The notes under the pieces are model-generated. The model saw nothing but the letters and a program-made list of their open reading frames with translations, was not told the origin of the DNA and did not search any database. A DNA stretch of 64,000 nt from Harringtonia aguacate (taxonomy: Eukaryota; Ascomycota; Sordariomycetes; Ophiostomatales; Ophiostomataceae): NCBI GenBank assembly GCA_014183095.1, contig JACCPH010000003.1, positions 62,001-126,000 of the forward strand, given 5' to 3'. The translations under genes were made by a program, and so were the position numbers. Each line of letters starts with the position of its first letter. Position 1 is the stretch's first letter. Of this stretch, positions 21,965 to 32,500 are shown piece after piece.

Positions 21965-23608
21965 ATGTCCTCCGACTCGACTTGCCCGGTACTGGCCAAG
22001 GTGCCCCAAAGCTCTTCGGGCTTCTCGCTGGAGCTGCCTCAGAGCCGGCGTCGGCCTGAGCAGGGCCACGAAATCCGGCCGGCCAGCCACTATGGCATCG
22101 ACGAGGTGGTCGAGGACGGTGCCGACGACATGTCCGCGAAGTCGCCAACCGCCGAGACGGCTGCTTCGCCCGGAAAGCCGCAGGCTGTGCGGCGCTTCAG
22201 CGGGGTGCCTGACCCCCGCCTGCCGCCCACCGTTGTCGAGAGCGGCATCGCCCACGACCTGATTCACGTCAATTGCACTCCAATACCCGGAGTGGCCGCC
22301 TCTGGGGACCGTCTCGTCGCGACGCTCTTCTACAGATACCATGGCCCCCATCACCGCGCCTCGACAGCAACATTGCCCGCCAGCAACGCGTCAGTCAAGG
22401 GCCTAGCCTTCCCTGCTGGGCTGAAAGCAACCGGCGGGGGCGCAGGCGCAAAGGAGGAGGCTGTTGTGGACGGGTCCGAGGAGGGCGAATTCCCGTCGAA
22501 TCTGGCACCCACCGCGGCCGCAAACGACTTTCCTATGGAGCCGCCCGAGGACCCGGAGCCGCCACGTGACGGTCTGTACGGCGCCTATGTGAGCCCGATA
22601 TGTATCGCTGCCTTCTTGCACCTTATGTCGACATTCCCGCATCAGTCTGCGGCGGACGCGGACAGCGACGGCAGCGGCACCAGTACGTCCGAGAACGCGA
22701 GCCCGCGAGCGCCGTACTCGAGCGGCTACGGATTTGACCTCAAGGCCAGCCACCGGCATCTGGACAGCGCCACCCAGCCACGCGTGGTCGAGCTCATTTT
22801 GAGTCCGGCACCCGCGCTGGACCTTGCCGACCTGCGCCGGCACGAGCAGCTGTACCGCTTCGAGCGCGAGTGGAACGTCGAGGTGGTCTTGCAGCGCGAC
22901 TCGCTGTGGCGTCGCCATCCCCGCCTCGTGGTCTTCGACATGGACAGCACGCTGATCACCCAGGAGGTCATCGACATGCTGGCGGAGGCTGTCACGCCCG
23001 ACGTGGCTGCCCGTGTCGCCGAGATCACCCACCGTGCCATGGCTGGCGAGCTGCAGTTTGAGGACGCCTTCCGCGAGCGGGTGCGCCTGCTGACTGGCCT
23101 GCCGGCCACGCTCTTTGATACCTTGCGACCGCGCCTCAATGTGACAGAGGGCGTGCCTGCGCTGGTGCGGGCGCTGCGGCGGCTCGGCGTCAAGACTGCT
23201 GTTCTCAGCGGCGGCTTCCAGCCGCTGACGGGGTGGCTGGCCGCGCACCTGGGCATCAATCACGCCCATGCCAACCATGTCGTCATCGACGACGACAACA
23301 AGCTGACGGGTGTGGTGACGGGTGCGATTGTCGGCCGTGAGCGGAAGTGCGCGCTGCTAAAGGAGATAGCAGCGCAGGAAGGTGTCGATCTGCGTCAGGT
23401 GGTGGCCGTTGGCGACGGTGCCAACGACCTGCTGATGCTCGAGACAGCAGGGCTCGGCGTGGCCTGGCACGCTAAGCCTGTTGTTCAACTGGAGGCTGAC
23501 GCCCGCCTCAACGGGACAACCCTCCTCGACCTCCTCTATCTCTTTGGCTTTACCAGCACGGAGATTGCGGAGCTGGCAGCCGAGGAGGCCATCCCTCTCC
23601 CAAAATAA
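21965..23608 (+). CDS. phosphoserine phosphatase (SerB/Ser2)
   Basis: Haloacid dehalogenase-type phosphatase that hydrolyses O-phosphoserine to serine, the last step of the phosphorylated serine pathway. One exon of 547 residues from ATG 21965, chosen for its CACCATG context; the frame is open further upstream. HAD motifs are all present: FDMDST at 324-329 (nucleophile Asp325, acid/base Asp327), VLSGGF at 413-418, a Lys-containing GRERKCALL segment (motif III), and VGDGANDLLML from 482 (Asp484, Asp488). The catalytic domain fills about 300-547. The N-terminal 300 residues are longer than in bacterial SerB; they contain a hydrophobic VSPICIAAFLHLM segment and a low-complexity Asp/Ser/Gly insertion, perhaps a degenerate ACT-like region. 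Gene is very GC-rich at third positions. Confidence 0.92.
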   Translation: MSSDSTCPVLAKVPQSSSGFSLELPQSRRRPEQGHEIRPASHYGIDEVVEDGADDMSAKSPTAETAASPGKPQAVRRFSGVPDPRLPPTVVESGIAHDLIHVNCTPIPGVAASGDRLVATLFYRYHGPHHRASTATLPASNASVKGLAFPAGLKATGGGAGAKEEAVVDGSEEGEFPSNLAPTAAANDFPMEPPEDPEPPRDGLYGAYVSPICIAAFLHLMSTFPHQSAADADSDGSGTSTSENASPRAPYSSGYGFDLKASHRHLDSATQPRVVELILSPAPALDLADLRRHEQLYRFEREWNVEVVLQRDSLWRRHPRLVVFDMDSTLITQEVIDMLAEAVTPDVAARVAEITHRAMAGELQFEDAFRERVRLLTGLPATLFDTLRPRLNVTEGVPALVRALRRLGVKTAVLSGGFQPLTGWLAAHLGINHAHANHVVIDDDNKLTGVVTGAIVGRERKCALLKEIAAQEGVDLRQVVAVGDGANDLLMLETAGLGVAWHAKPVVQLEADARLNGTTLLDLLYLFGFTSTEIAELAAEEAIPLPK

Positions 23609-23971
23609 ATAATGACAGCGAAAGCAGGCGCAAAAAAAAAGTGTGTTTAGACATAGCGGAAATGCATGTCTTTTTTTTTTTAATATGCAAATCAAACCGT
23701 CGTAACCAATGGCAACCCAACGCCTAAGTTGACACGATTGTTCCATTTTTTTTTTCTCTTTCTCTTTTCCAAATCCCGTCATGTTCGTGTCGTTTGTGTA
23801 GCAACAGAGAAAGACATAGAGGGGGAGAGAGGGGGGTCACGATGCACGCGGCGTCCTTGACCACTGCCGTAACGGTCATACATAAAAGTACAGATGCTGG
23901 AGAGTGCAAAAGAAATCAAAGAGCGGAGGAGTGAGGAAAGGTTCTAGAAAAGAACAGGCCAGCCGAGGTGG
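23609..23971. other. intergenic, convergent 3' ends
   Basis: About 360 bases between the phosphatase stop (+) and the Cbp4 stop (-). Contains short A and T runs (near 23632, 23672 and 23747). Read as 3' UTRs; nothing else seen. Confidence 0.6.
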
Positions 23972-24494
23972 CTAGCGCTTTGGGCTTGCATCGGTGGCCG
24001 ACAGAGGCGCCAGGCCAGCCTCCTTGCGCATGGTTTCGCGTCGAGAGGCGGCCTCCTCGACCTGACGCCGGGTTTCCCGCAGCGAGGCTTCCTTGGCCGC
24101 GCGGGCCTCCTCCTCCTGAACGGTCCAGACTAGGTTGTTAGAAGGAGACGCAGACGGCATACGCGAGGAGGACAACAGGGGGGAACCTACTCGGTTTGTT
24201 AATTCGGGCTTGCCGCTTGAGGTTGGCAACCCAGTCGTTGATCTCCTGCTGGCGCTCTTCTCGACGCTCCAGACTGCGCTTCTGCAGTTCTGGATTGTAC
24301 TTCTTGAAGAGCTCCTCATCCGTCGGCATGACGTACATGGTCAGCATGGGGCCTCCCACGCACATGGCCGCGCCACTGGACATCTGTTAGCCTGTGAGGC
24401 ATCCCGTGGCAGGGGTGCCGGCAGAGAGGGCAGAGACGCACCCAACAATCATCTTGGTCCAAAGCCACCAATTGACCGAACTCTTGGGCGGCAT
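23972..24494 (-). CDS. Cbp4, ubiquinol-cytochrome c reductase assembly factor
   Basis: Small mitochondrial inner-membrane protein needed for assembly of complex III through cytochrome b. Exons 24442-24494, 24191-24375 and 23972-24129 (introns of 66 and 61 nt) give 131 residues. The N-terminus MPPKSSVNWWLWTKMIVGG leads into a single membrane segment GAAMCVGGPMLTMYVMP, then the diagnostic PTDEELFKKYNPELQKRSLE and a charged helical C-terminal half. Splicing at intron 2 gives NKPIWTVQEEE, matching the family's KPIW. All junctions are GT-AG and in frame. The C-terminal third is Glu/Arg/Ala-rich. Assignment rests on the YNPELQKRSL block, which I know from Cbp4 proteins. Confidence 0.88.
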
Positions 24495-26198
24495 TGTGAG
24501 CCCGAGAGAGCGCACACGCTCCTGTTTGGGGCTGAGCAAAACCGGCTGAACCGTGTGGAAGCCACACCGAGTGCGACTTGGCGGTGGTCAGTGAGGCGGT
24601 GGTTTATGCTTTGGCGGAAAAAATGCCCATACCAAAATGATGAGAATGCGATATGAAATTAATCTACGCGCCGCGATTGGCCAGCTCCTTGCGGCGGTGC
24701 AGCGAAATCCGCCGGGCTTCTGATATGTGAATAGCCGCGAAGTCTGCATACATGAATATGCAATATTCCGGTATGCGGCGGCAGACGGCGGGCCAGCGCA
24801 ATTCCCCGTTGTTATGCAAACGTCGTATTGGGTCAACACTCGAAACAAGGAAGAACAGTGGAATCGTGCGTTACCCCTGGATGACAGCGGATCGCCCAGA
24901 CAACGTATCCGTATCTTACAACTTGTACAGCTGGCCGGCCTCGCCTATTTGGTGCAATCTACCCGATCCAGGTTTTTGATTGCGACAATAGAGTTATATG
25001 AGAAGGAGCCAAGTCGTCGTACTGCCTGCCCGAGCGAGACGCTGACGCGACGTCGCAAAAGACGGGCAAACAATACACGCTGCGCAAGGTTGCGGCCGTT
25101 TCGTCTGGTCTCGACGTTTGGTCGCCACACCAAAAATGGCGTCGTCAGCAGACCTGGGGAATTTGTGCGAACGCACCATGAGCAATCAGCAGCCCTTCCA
25201 AGAGCGGCGCGTGGGGCGTTCCGCGGCGTCCGTATACGAAGTCTGCGAGTCGGGTGGACCGGCTGTTTTGTTTGGTAGGGCAAAAAACGCTCGTCGTATT
25301 TGTATTATAGCGTATAATATAACTATATATAAATCATGCAGTGGGAAAAAAAAAAAAACCGGACAGAGTGGCAATGGCCCCCTTTTGCCGCCTAGCCAAT
25401 GACAGGTTGGCGCTCTGCTGGTGCAGCGTGCATCTGGAGCGCCGCGGAGACAGATGGTTGCATTGTTTTCGGTCTGTCTGCTCCCAGGACGTCTTCTCGA
25501 GTGCGTGGGCGTTTCCTTGTTGCGCGTGTTCGAGGAGACGAGTCGATAATCAGCCCGTGGGAGCTGAGATAGGGTCTACGAGTATTATCGCTCCTGCCAC
25601 GAGTCGTCGCGACCTCCTGGCGACCCTGGCGACCCTGGTGACCCACAGAGCTACTGCACGCTGCAGGTGGATCCCCGTATGATTTAGGGGATTTGGCCAG
25701 AACTGGCGGCGGCCCAACGGCGGTGATCGCACTTGCCGTGCCCCCTAGAATGACTCCCGCACTACTCCGTAGGTGCAGGCGCTCAGTGCAGGTTCTTCAA
25801 CACGTCTGCCTGTCGTCTGCTGTCACGTTGCCACCTCACTCGCTCCTGCTATTATTTTTCTCTCCGCATGCATCTTTCTTAATTCTGCGCTTTGGTGCAT
25901 GGTTTTCACATAATCCTCATTCTGATTTCTCGTCTCTCGTTTACTCTTCTTTGTCTTTTCCTTGGATCCTTCACTTCTCGACATTCTTCACGCGTTTTTT
26001 CATCGACTCACACCCGTGGGCTACAACCTCAATTTTCGACGTGACTTTCTGTGTTTTCTTTCTTTCTTTTTTTCCTTTCCCGTTTCACGGCTTCGCCTGT
26101 TTCCCGTCTCCAAGCACACGGGAACACACCCTCTCTCCGAACCTGCCGGCTTTTGCCTGCCATCAGCCTTCAGTTCGCCAGCCCGTTCATCCGCCACG
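24495..26198. other. intergenic, two promoters
   Basis: About 1.7 kb between the divergent starts of Cbp4 and the mucin-like gene. One TACGAGTA copy at 25577. Bases 25840-26190 are strongly pyrimidine-rich and probably form the 5' UTR of the mucin-like gene. Open frames inside (for example 24727-25278, 25341-25682) have no recognisable family. Confidence 0.55.
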
Positions 26199-27101
26199 AT
26201 GTATACACAGCAGGTATTCCGGCTACTCCTCGTGGCGTTGTCCTTGTCGGCGACAGCCCAGGCCATGAATATCGAAGCCAAGCTGGGGCCTCGCGTTGCC
26301 AACGGCATGGCGATCCACGTCCGACAGTCGGGCGAGAGTGCGGTGGCGTCCAACGATGCTAATTCGCCCACGACCACGACGACGGACAACGCCGACACGA
26401 CCACGACCAGCACATCTCAGTCCGTCCAGTCGACGACGACGTCTGAGCCCACAACGACGACGACGCCCACAACGACGTCCCAGACGCCCACGACTACGTC
26501 GACGACGACGCCTGCGCCGCAGTCGACGACATCAACAGCACCGACGACAACGGCGCAGACGACGACGCCGACGACAACGGCGGTGGGCGACACGACGACG
26601 CCGACATCGACGACGGCGGTGGCCACGTCGACGACGGCAGCGGGCGATACGACGGCCAACGCGGATACGACGGCCACGACGCTTGAGCCTTCTACGACGA
26701 CCTATGTCACGACCATTACGCAGTCGGACGGCTCCACCATCGCGGTGACGACCGAGTCGACAACGACGCCGACGGCCACTCTGACGTCGTCGTCGAGCAA
26801 CGGCAAGTCGTCGGGCATGTCGAGCCAGACCCGCAACACCATCATTGGCGTGGTGGTCGGCGTCGGCGGTGCCATTATTCTCGGCGTCATCGCCCTGGTG
26901 GCGTGGAGAATCTGGGGCCGCAAGAAGCCGACGGAGGACGCCGACGACCTGATGGACTACGGCGCGTACAACAACAACATCAACACCCAGATGGAGAAGA
27001 ACGAGCCTGGTGCGCCGAACGCGCCGGCCCGCTCGCCCTTCCAGAGCACGCTGGAGACGTACCACGCCCCGACGCAGGTCAACACGGCATCCAACTTCTA
27101 G
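26199..27101 (+). CDS. mucin-like single-pass membrane protein (Mid2/Wsc-like layout)
   Basis: Predicted cell-surface protein of 300 residues. The start MYTQQVFRLLLVALSLSATA is a clear signal peptide. Residues about 55-200 are almost pure Thr with Ser, Pro, Ala and Gln, a likely heavily O-mannosylated stalk. A membrane helix follows near residue 212 (TIIGVVVGVGGAIILGVIAL), then a basic WGRKKP stop-transfer and an acidic/Asn cytoplasmic tail ending NTASNF. This order (signal, Ser/Thr stalk, TM, short charged tail) is that of fungal cell-wall stress sensors, but there is no WSC Cys domain and no Cys-rich ectodomain, so Mid2-like layout is only structural resemblance. The ATG at 26199 has good context (CCACGATG) and a long pyrimidine-rich leader. 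Confidence 0.82.
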   Translation: MYTQQVFRLLLVALSLSATAQAMNIEAKLGPRVANGMAIHVRQSGESAVASNDANSPTTTTTDNADTTTTSTSQSVQSTTTSEPTTTTTPTTTSQTPTTTSTTTPAPQSTTSTAPTTTAQTTTPTTTAVGDTTTPTSTTAVATSTTAAGDTTANADTTATTLEPSTTTYVTTITQSDGSTIAVTTESTTTPTATLTSSSSNGKSSGMSSQTRNTIIGVVVGVGGAIILGVIALVAWRIWGRKKPTEDADDLMDYGAYNNNINTQMEKNEPGAPNAPARSPFQSTLETYHAPTQVNTASNF

Positions 27102-28048
27102 CCGGGTCCGTGGCGACTCGCACCAATTCCATTATCAATTTGTATCTACTCTTTGCTTTTGTCTCCCTCTCACGTGCATCGATCTCTCCATGTCTCTCGT
27201 TCTCTTGGATACCAGCGTCTCGGCTGCGGGCACGCGTCCCGTGCTGCAGCGTGACTGGTGCCCCTGGGGCTCTGGGGCTCCAGGCTTTCCTACCTCTTTA
27301 ATTCTGGCTTGCTTTTCATCTGCACGCCGCCTGCGTGGCGGCCGTGCTTGGAGTTCATGGGGGACACACACGGCTACTACTTTTGTCCAGCATTGTGTTT
27401 CGAGTCGAAAAGGACCAGTTCTGTTGTCTTGTCTTTTTGTTCTTCTGTTTCCCCATTCACTAGCTTAGACGTCGGCTAATAGCGACACCGGTACTGCTCC
27501 AAGGATCCGGGCGGTTTATCTGTGCATCTATGTCTTTTGCATCTACGTATCCCTATATCCTATTACCTAGTACGATACTAACTATGGCTTTTCTTCTTTT
27601 GGTCCTAAATGCGACACGCGCTAAGTGCGAAATGCGGGCCGCGGCCGGTGGCTGCCGTTTCTGACGTCAAGTGTGTTCTGCCTCCTGCGCATCGCCCACG
27701 CGCGTCTCATAACCGTTTCAGACGGCCCCTCCCACCGACGCCGTCGACACCACTCACCGACAGGTGGGAAAGGGTCATGGCGTGCCAGCTGCCCCTGGTG
27801 GTGTGTCAATGGTTCTTGTTCTTGTTCTTGTTCTATGCGTGAGCCTTGTAACATACGTCCTGGCGACGAGCCTCCACAACAATCGCTTTTCTCTCTGTTC
27901 CTGCGATAATCTCCAACTGGTGATTTCCGGCATTCTTCTCTTGCCTGCGTGCACCTTTTTGTGTCTCCCCCCCCTGTCAAAGACCTGCTGTGGCTGCTTG
28001 TCTCCTCGCCTCCTCGCCTCCTCGTGCCCCCCCCCCCTCTTTGCCAAG
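27102..28048. other. intergenic
   Basis: About 950 bases between two plus-strand genes: 3' UTR of the mucin-like gene and promoter/leader of the small secreted protein. C/T-rich near 27960-28045. No further gene supported. Confidence 0.6.
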
Positions 28049-28327
28049 ATGCCGTCGTCCTCGTCGTCTTCGTCGTCCTTGTCGCTTCTCGGCTGGGCGA
28101 CTGCCGCCCTGGCAGCTTTCGGTCCCGTGGTCGTCCACGCCTCCTCCCTGCCCGGTGGCGACACGGGGCTCCTCGGCCGCCAGCAGCAGCACCGCCCACG
28201 ATTCTCCCCCAATGAGGATGCCGCCGCGGCTGTCGGCCTGGCGGCGGCCGGGCTGATGCCGCGCGCGGTCACGAACCTGCAGACCTTCTCGGGCGCCTTG
28301 GCGGGCGTGTCTGCAGACGAGGTACGC

Positions 28328-28360
<33 letters not shown>

Positions 28361-28816
28361 CCGAGTGTTTGCTGTCCACGGCTGACACTGTATTTACCTC
28401 TAGATCAACCAGTCGAACGACGTCACGCGGCAGTACGATGTGAGCGGCGACACATTTGTGCGTATGACCCGGGCAGCTTAAAGAAAGGAGAGGGAAAAAA
28501 AAATTGACTAACCTGGCCGGCGGACAGGCTGACTACACGGCCGCCGTGGACCGCTCCTGCGACAACCAGCACAACAGCTGCGCCGACGCGGCCAACAGCG
28601 CGACATCGAGCAGCGTGAACGTGTCCGACTGCGACACGCAAAACTGTGAGCGGGTTTCCCCCCCCTCCCCCTCTCCCCCTTCTACAACCGAGCGGCGAAG
28701 CTGACTCCCCCGGGCAAACAGCCGAGTGCAAGGCGGCCGCGTCGTCAGCCACGCAGACGGCATTCATAGCGCTGTCCACCACCGACGCCAACTTTGAATA
28801 TTTCTGCGAGGTGTGA
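28049..28816 (+). CDS. small secreted cysteine-containing protein, function unknown
   Basis: Four exons, 28049-28321, 28404-28457, 28528-28645 and 28722-28816, give 179 residues. The N-terminus carries a poly-Ser start and a hydrophobic LLGWATAALAAFGPVVVHA segment, a likely signal peptide with a cleavage site after it. The mature part holds VTNLQTFSGALAGVSADE, a CDNQHNSCADAANS block with two Cys spaced six apart, then NVSDCDTQNSECKAAAS and a final FCEV. Such small secreted proteins are common in Sordariomycetes but the function is unknown to me. All introns are GT-AG and the joined frame is continuous. The first intron begins just before a GA microsatellite (28328-28354) that may affect splicing or vary between strains. 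It lies downstream of another surface protein in the same orientation. Confidence 0.78.
28328..28354. repeat. GA microsatellite in intron 1
   Basis: About 13 GA dinucleotides beginning six bases after the donor GTACGC of the first intron of the small secreted protein gene. Read directly. Confidence 0.9.
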
Positions 28817-29562
28817 TAATCTTTATTGTGTGTATGTGCGCTTGCTTGCGCTTGCTTGGCTGGGAAACAAATAATGGTGGACAACGGCTTCGGTTGCCTG
28901 GGTTTGGGACATCTGTTTTTGCTCGGGAGTTAATTTGGTCACCTGGGCAATGCTCTCTGGGAGAATGGGAGAAGTTTTTTTTTCTTCTTTTAGCATTTTC
29001 CAAGAGTGGTTCCGTAACCGTTGATTGTATTAGAAATATATGTATTGAGTCCCTCCTTAGCACTCTTGCCACGGCCGACAGGCCAGCGACTGACCCTGTA
29101 TGTTGACAGAAAAAGGAAAAAACGAAACAAACGTGAGAATGATAAAAACGAGTGACTGCGCGTCATCTGTCATGGGCAACTTGTTCTCCTGCCCCCCTTC
29201 TCCTCCGACTCCCCGCCCTGGCTATGCACACTGGGTGTATCCGTGATCAGAAACAGAAAACAGAGAGCAAATCAAAGAGTGAAGAAGTGTGGAATGTGAA
29301 GCAAAAATGGAAATGGGAAATGCAGACAAGGCTGAGTGAAGAAGTGAAGCGGAGTTCCGCTGGCAATTTTGTATTATGTACAGTCTGAGGTGAAAGGTGC
29401 AGGTTGGGGGTATCAGGGTCTAAAATAGATGGCAGTCTGACAAGATGTAAAATGTAATGATATAATAATGGAACAATGAGAAAGTGCGAGAAAGAAAAAC
29501 AACAGCGGAGAATGGTAAAAATGGCAGACGACAAAGGAAAATGGTCATGACAATGTGTAGAT
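28817..29562. other. intergenic, convergent 3' ends
   Basis: About 750 bases between the secreted protein stop (+) and the giant coiled-coil stop (-). A/T-richer than its surroundings and expected to be 3' UTRs. No gene seen. Confidence 0.6.
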
Positions 29563-32500
29563 TCAGTCATCGAAAAACGCCGCGTCGTCAAATTCCTCGG
29601 CTTGTGCGTCGGAGTCGTAGGCAGTCGTCCGCATCATCGGAGGCGTCACAGGGTGGCCGCCGCTGGGGCGACGGAGGTCGGGGGGTGGCGTGGTGGTTGC
29701 GTCGCGCCCAACCGCCATCGCCATCTTGTTCTCGGACTGAGAAACACGTCGGCCGGCCAGCTGCTCACCCGTGTAGCGTCTGCCTGTGCTGGAGAAGGCT
29801 GTCGGCTGCTGCTGCTGCTGCTGGTGGTCATCCTCGTAGTCGTGCTGTCGCGACTGTTGCTGCTGCTGTTGCTGCTGCTGCTGATGGTACTGCCGGGATG
29901 GCGGCGTCTGGCGCATGCCCGATGTCGGCGGCGTGAGGAGCCCCGAGAGGAAGGAGCTGTCTCCGCCGCGTGCTCCGCCGTTGGCCTGGGAATGGCCGGA
30001 CCGGCCAGACCGACCGGAGTGGCCAGACCGGCTGGAGACGGACGAGGACGGCGCACGCGAGGGTGTGGCAGTGGCGCTGGACGAGGACGTGCCGTTCCGG
30101 GACAGAGCCGACGACGACGGGGCCGGGGAGGACGACAGCACGCCCGAGAGGCTACTGAAGGTGAGGGACGCGTTCGAGTCGCGACCCTTGCGCCAGTTGC
30201 CCCAGGCAGCCGCCAGCGGGCCGACAGCTTGGGCCACGCGTGGGGTGGCGGCATCGCGGATGCTGGCGGCCAGCGAGGGCAGCTTAATGGCGGAGCCGCC
30301 GTTGACGGCCCGCTCGCGCTCTTGCTCCTCCATCTGCAGGTTGGCCTCGAGGCGGATGACGGCATCGCGGACCCGCTCCGGGTCGTGGTCGTCGCGGCCG
30401 AGCGCCGTGATGATGTCGCGCAGGTCCGAGTGCCGCACCGCCAGCAGCTCGCGCAGCCACATGATCTCGTCGTCGCGCTTGGCAATCTTGACGTCGGCCT
30501 CCGGGTCGACCTTGGACAGCGTCTGCTCCAGCTCCTCGATGCGCTGCTCGCGCTGCTGCAGCTGCTCCTGGAGCACCATGATCGACTCGCGCAGTGCCTG
30601 CGGCGAGATCTTCTCGGGCAGCCCCAACCCCGGGTGCTTGACCACGGTCGCCGTCCGTGCTGTGGCTGCGGTTGTGGTTGCGGCTGTGGCTGTGGCTGCC
30701 GCCGCACGCCCCGCCTCGGCCGGCACGCCCGTCTTGGCCGCCTTGGCAGCCGCCTGGGCAGCCTCGCGGGCAATCTCCAGCTTCTCCTCGAGGTGGGCGA
30801 TGCGGTCCTGCAGGTGTTCCGTCTTGCTTGCCGAGATGCTCAGCCGCTCCAGCAGGTTCTGCTCCGCCCGCTGCGCGTCTTCGGCCGCGTTGCTGATCTG
30901 CCGCTCGTACCGCGCCTGCAGGTCTTCCACCTCGCTGTGGTGCTTGCGTCCGGCCTCCTCGAGGGCGCCGCGCTTCGTCGTCTCCGCCTCCTCCAGCAGC
31001 ATTTCCAGCCGCGCCTTGGCCATGTCGGCGTCCAGCTTCCCCTGGTCCAGCTGGCTGCGAACGCTGGCCACCTGGTCTTCCAGGTCGCTGCGCACCACGT
31101 TGACCGCGTGGTTCGCCTGGTCCAGCTCCGCCTGCAGCGCGTCGCGCGTGCGCTGCACCTCCCGCGCCCCCGAGTCGCGCGCCTCCTGGAACTCGGCCTT
31201 GTACCGCAGCGCCTTCTGCTGCAGCTCGTGGTTGTCGTTGCGCAGGTCGCCCAGCAGCGCTTCCAGGCGCTTGCACTCGGACACCGACCGCATCGCCTGC
31301 CGCTCGCCGCCCTCCAGCCGCTCCAGCTCGCCCTCCAGCCGCTCGCGCGTCCGCGCCTCGGCCTGCAGCCGTGCGTCCAGCACCTCCTGGCGCGCCAGCA
31401 GCGCCTGCTCGCGCTTGATGTGGCGTGCGCTCTCCTCGGCCACCTCGTGCGCCGCCCGCGCCATCTCCTCCTGCATCGTCACAAACTTGCTGCGCCACGC
31501 CTCGCGCAGGTGCTCGTTCTCCTCCAGCTGCGTGCTGAGCGTGTCGACAACCCTCTTGAGGTGCTTGAGCTCCGTCGTCGTCTGCACCAGGTCGTTGCCC
31601 TGCCGCTGCGACAGGTCGATCGCCCGCTCCGCCTCCGACCGCCAGTGGCGTGCCTCTTGCGACTTGTCGCGGCCCTCCGCCTCCATCGCATTCAGCCGGT
31701 TCTGCAGATCGCTGTGCGTCTTGTCTCCGCCCGCCTGCACCGCCTCGAGCTCCGCCAGCCGCATCTTGCTCTGACCGGTGGCCTCGTCCATCGAACGCAG
31801 CTTCTCCTCGCGCTCGTCCACGGCCTCGCGTAGCCGCATCTCCTCCTCTGATGCGATCCGCAGCAGCCGCTGCACCTCCGAAAGCCGGTCTTCCGCCGCC
31901 CGCCGTGCCTCCACCTCGGCCTCGGCCTTCTCATCCTGATGCTTCAGGCGGTCTTCCAGGTCGGCGACGCGTTGGTCGTACGCACTGCGGTTCATGATCT
32001 CCACCTCGATCTTCGTCTCGGCCAGCTCCAGCTTGCGGCGCAGCTCGGCCGCCTTGTCGTCGGCAGCGCGCCGGGACGACAGCACCTCCTCCGTCTTCGT
32101 CTGCTCCAGGCGCAAGCGCTCTTCCAACTCAGCAATCCGCGCCTGGAGAGACTCAGTCTTGTCTGCGTCTTTGTCGCCCGCCTCTTCGCCTCGCACCGCC
32201 ACCGGCTGGGGTGTGGGAGGCATGCGGCGCTCCACGGCATCCTCCACAATGTTGCGAAGGTCTTCGCCGCGGAAGTCCAGCCGCAGCGACTGCCCAAACT
32301 GCTCCTTCACATCGTTGAGAGACTTCAGGATGGTCGACAGGGACTCGTCCGAAAGGCTCGCAACGGCGGGGGCCTCTGCAGAGGCTGGCACAGCTTGGGA
32401 CAGCAGAACATCCTGCTGGTGGGCAGCTAGGGCTTCGAGCACGACAGCACGGATCTGTTCCGTGCGCCGGTCTTTGCGTGGGCTCAGAGACCGCCGCGCG

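Noticed and set aside
22403..23278. Minus-strand frame of 291 codons opposite the phosphoserine phosphatase.
   Set aside because: The plus strand has all HAD motifs; this frame has no domain.
29602..31833. Plus-strand frame of 743 codons opposite the giant gene.
   Set aside because: Antisense to a GC-rich coiled coil; its Leu/Arg composition is the mirror of Glu/Gln/Ala heptads, and no family is recognisable.
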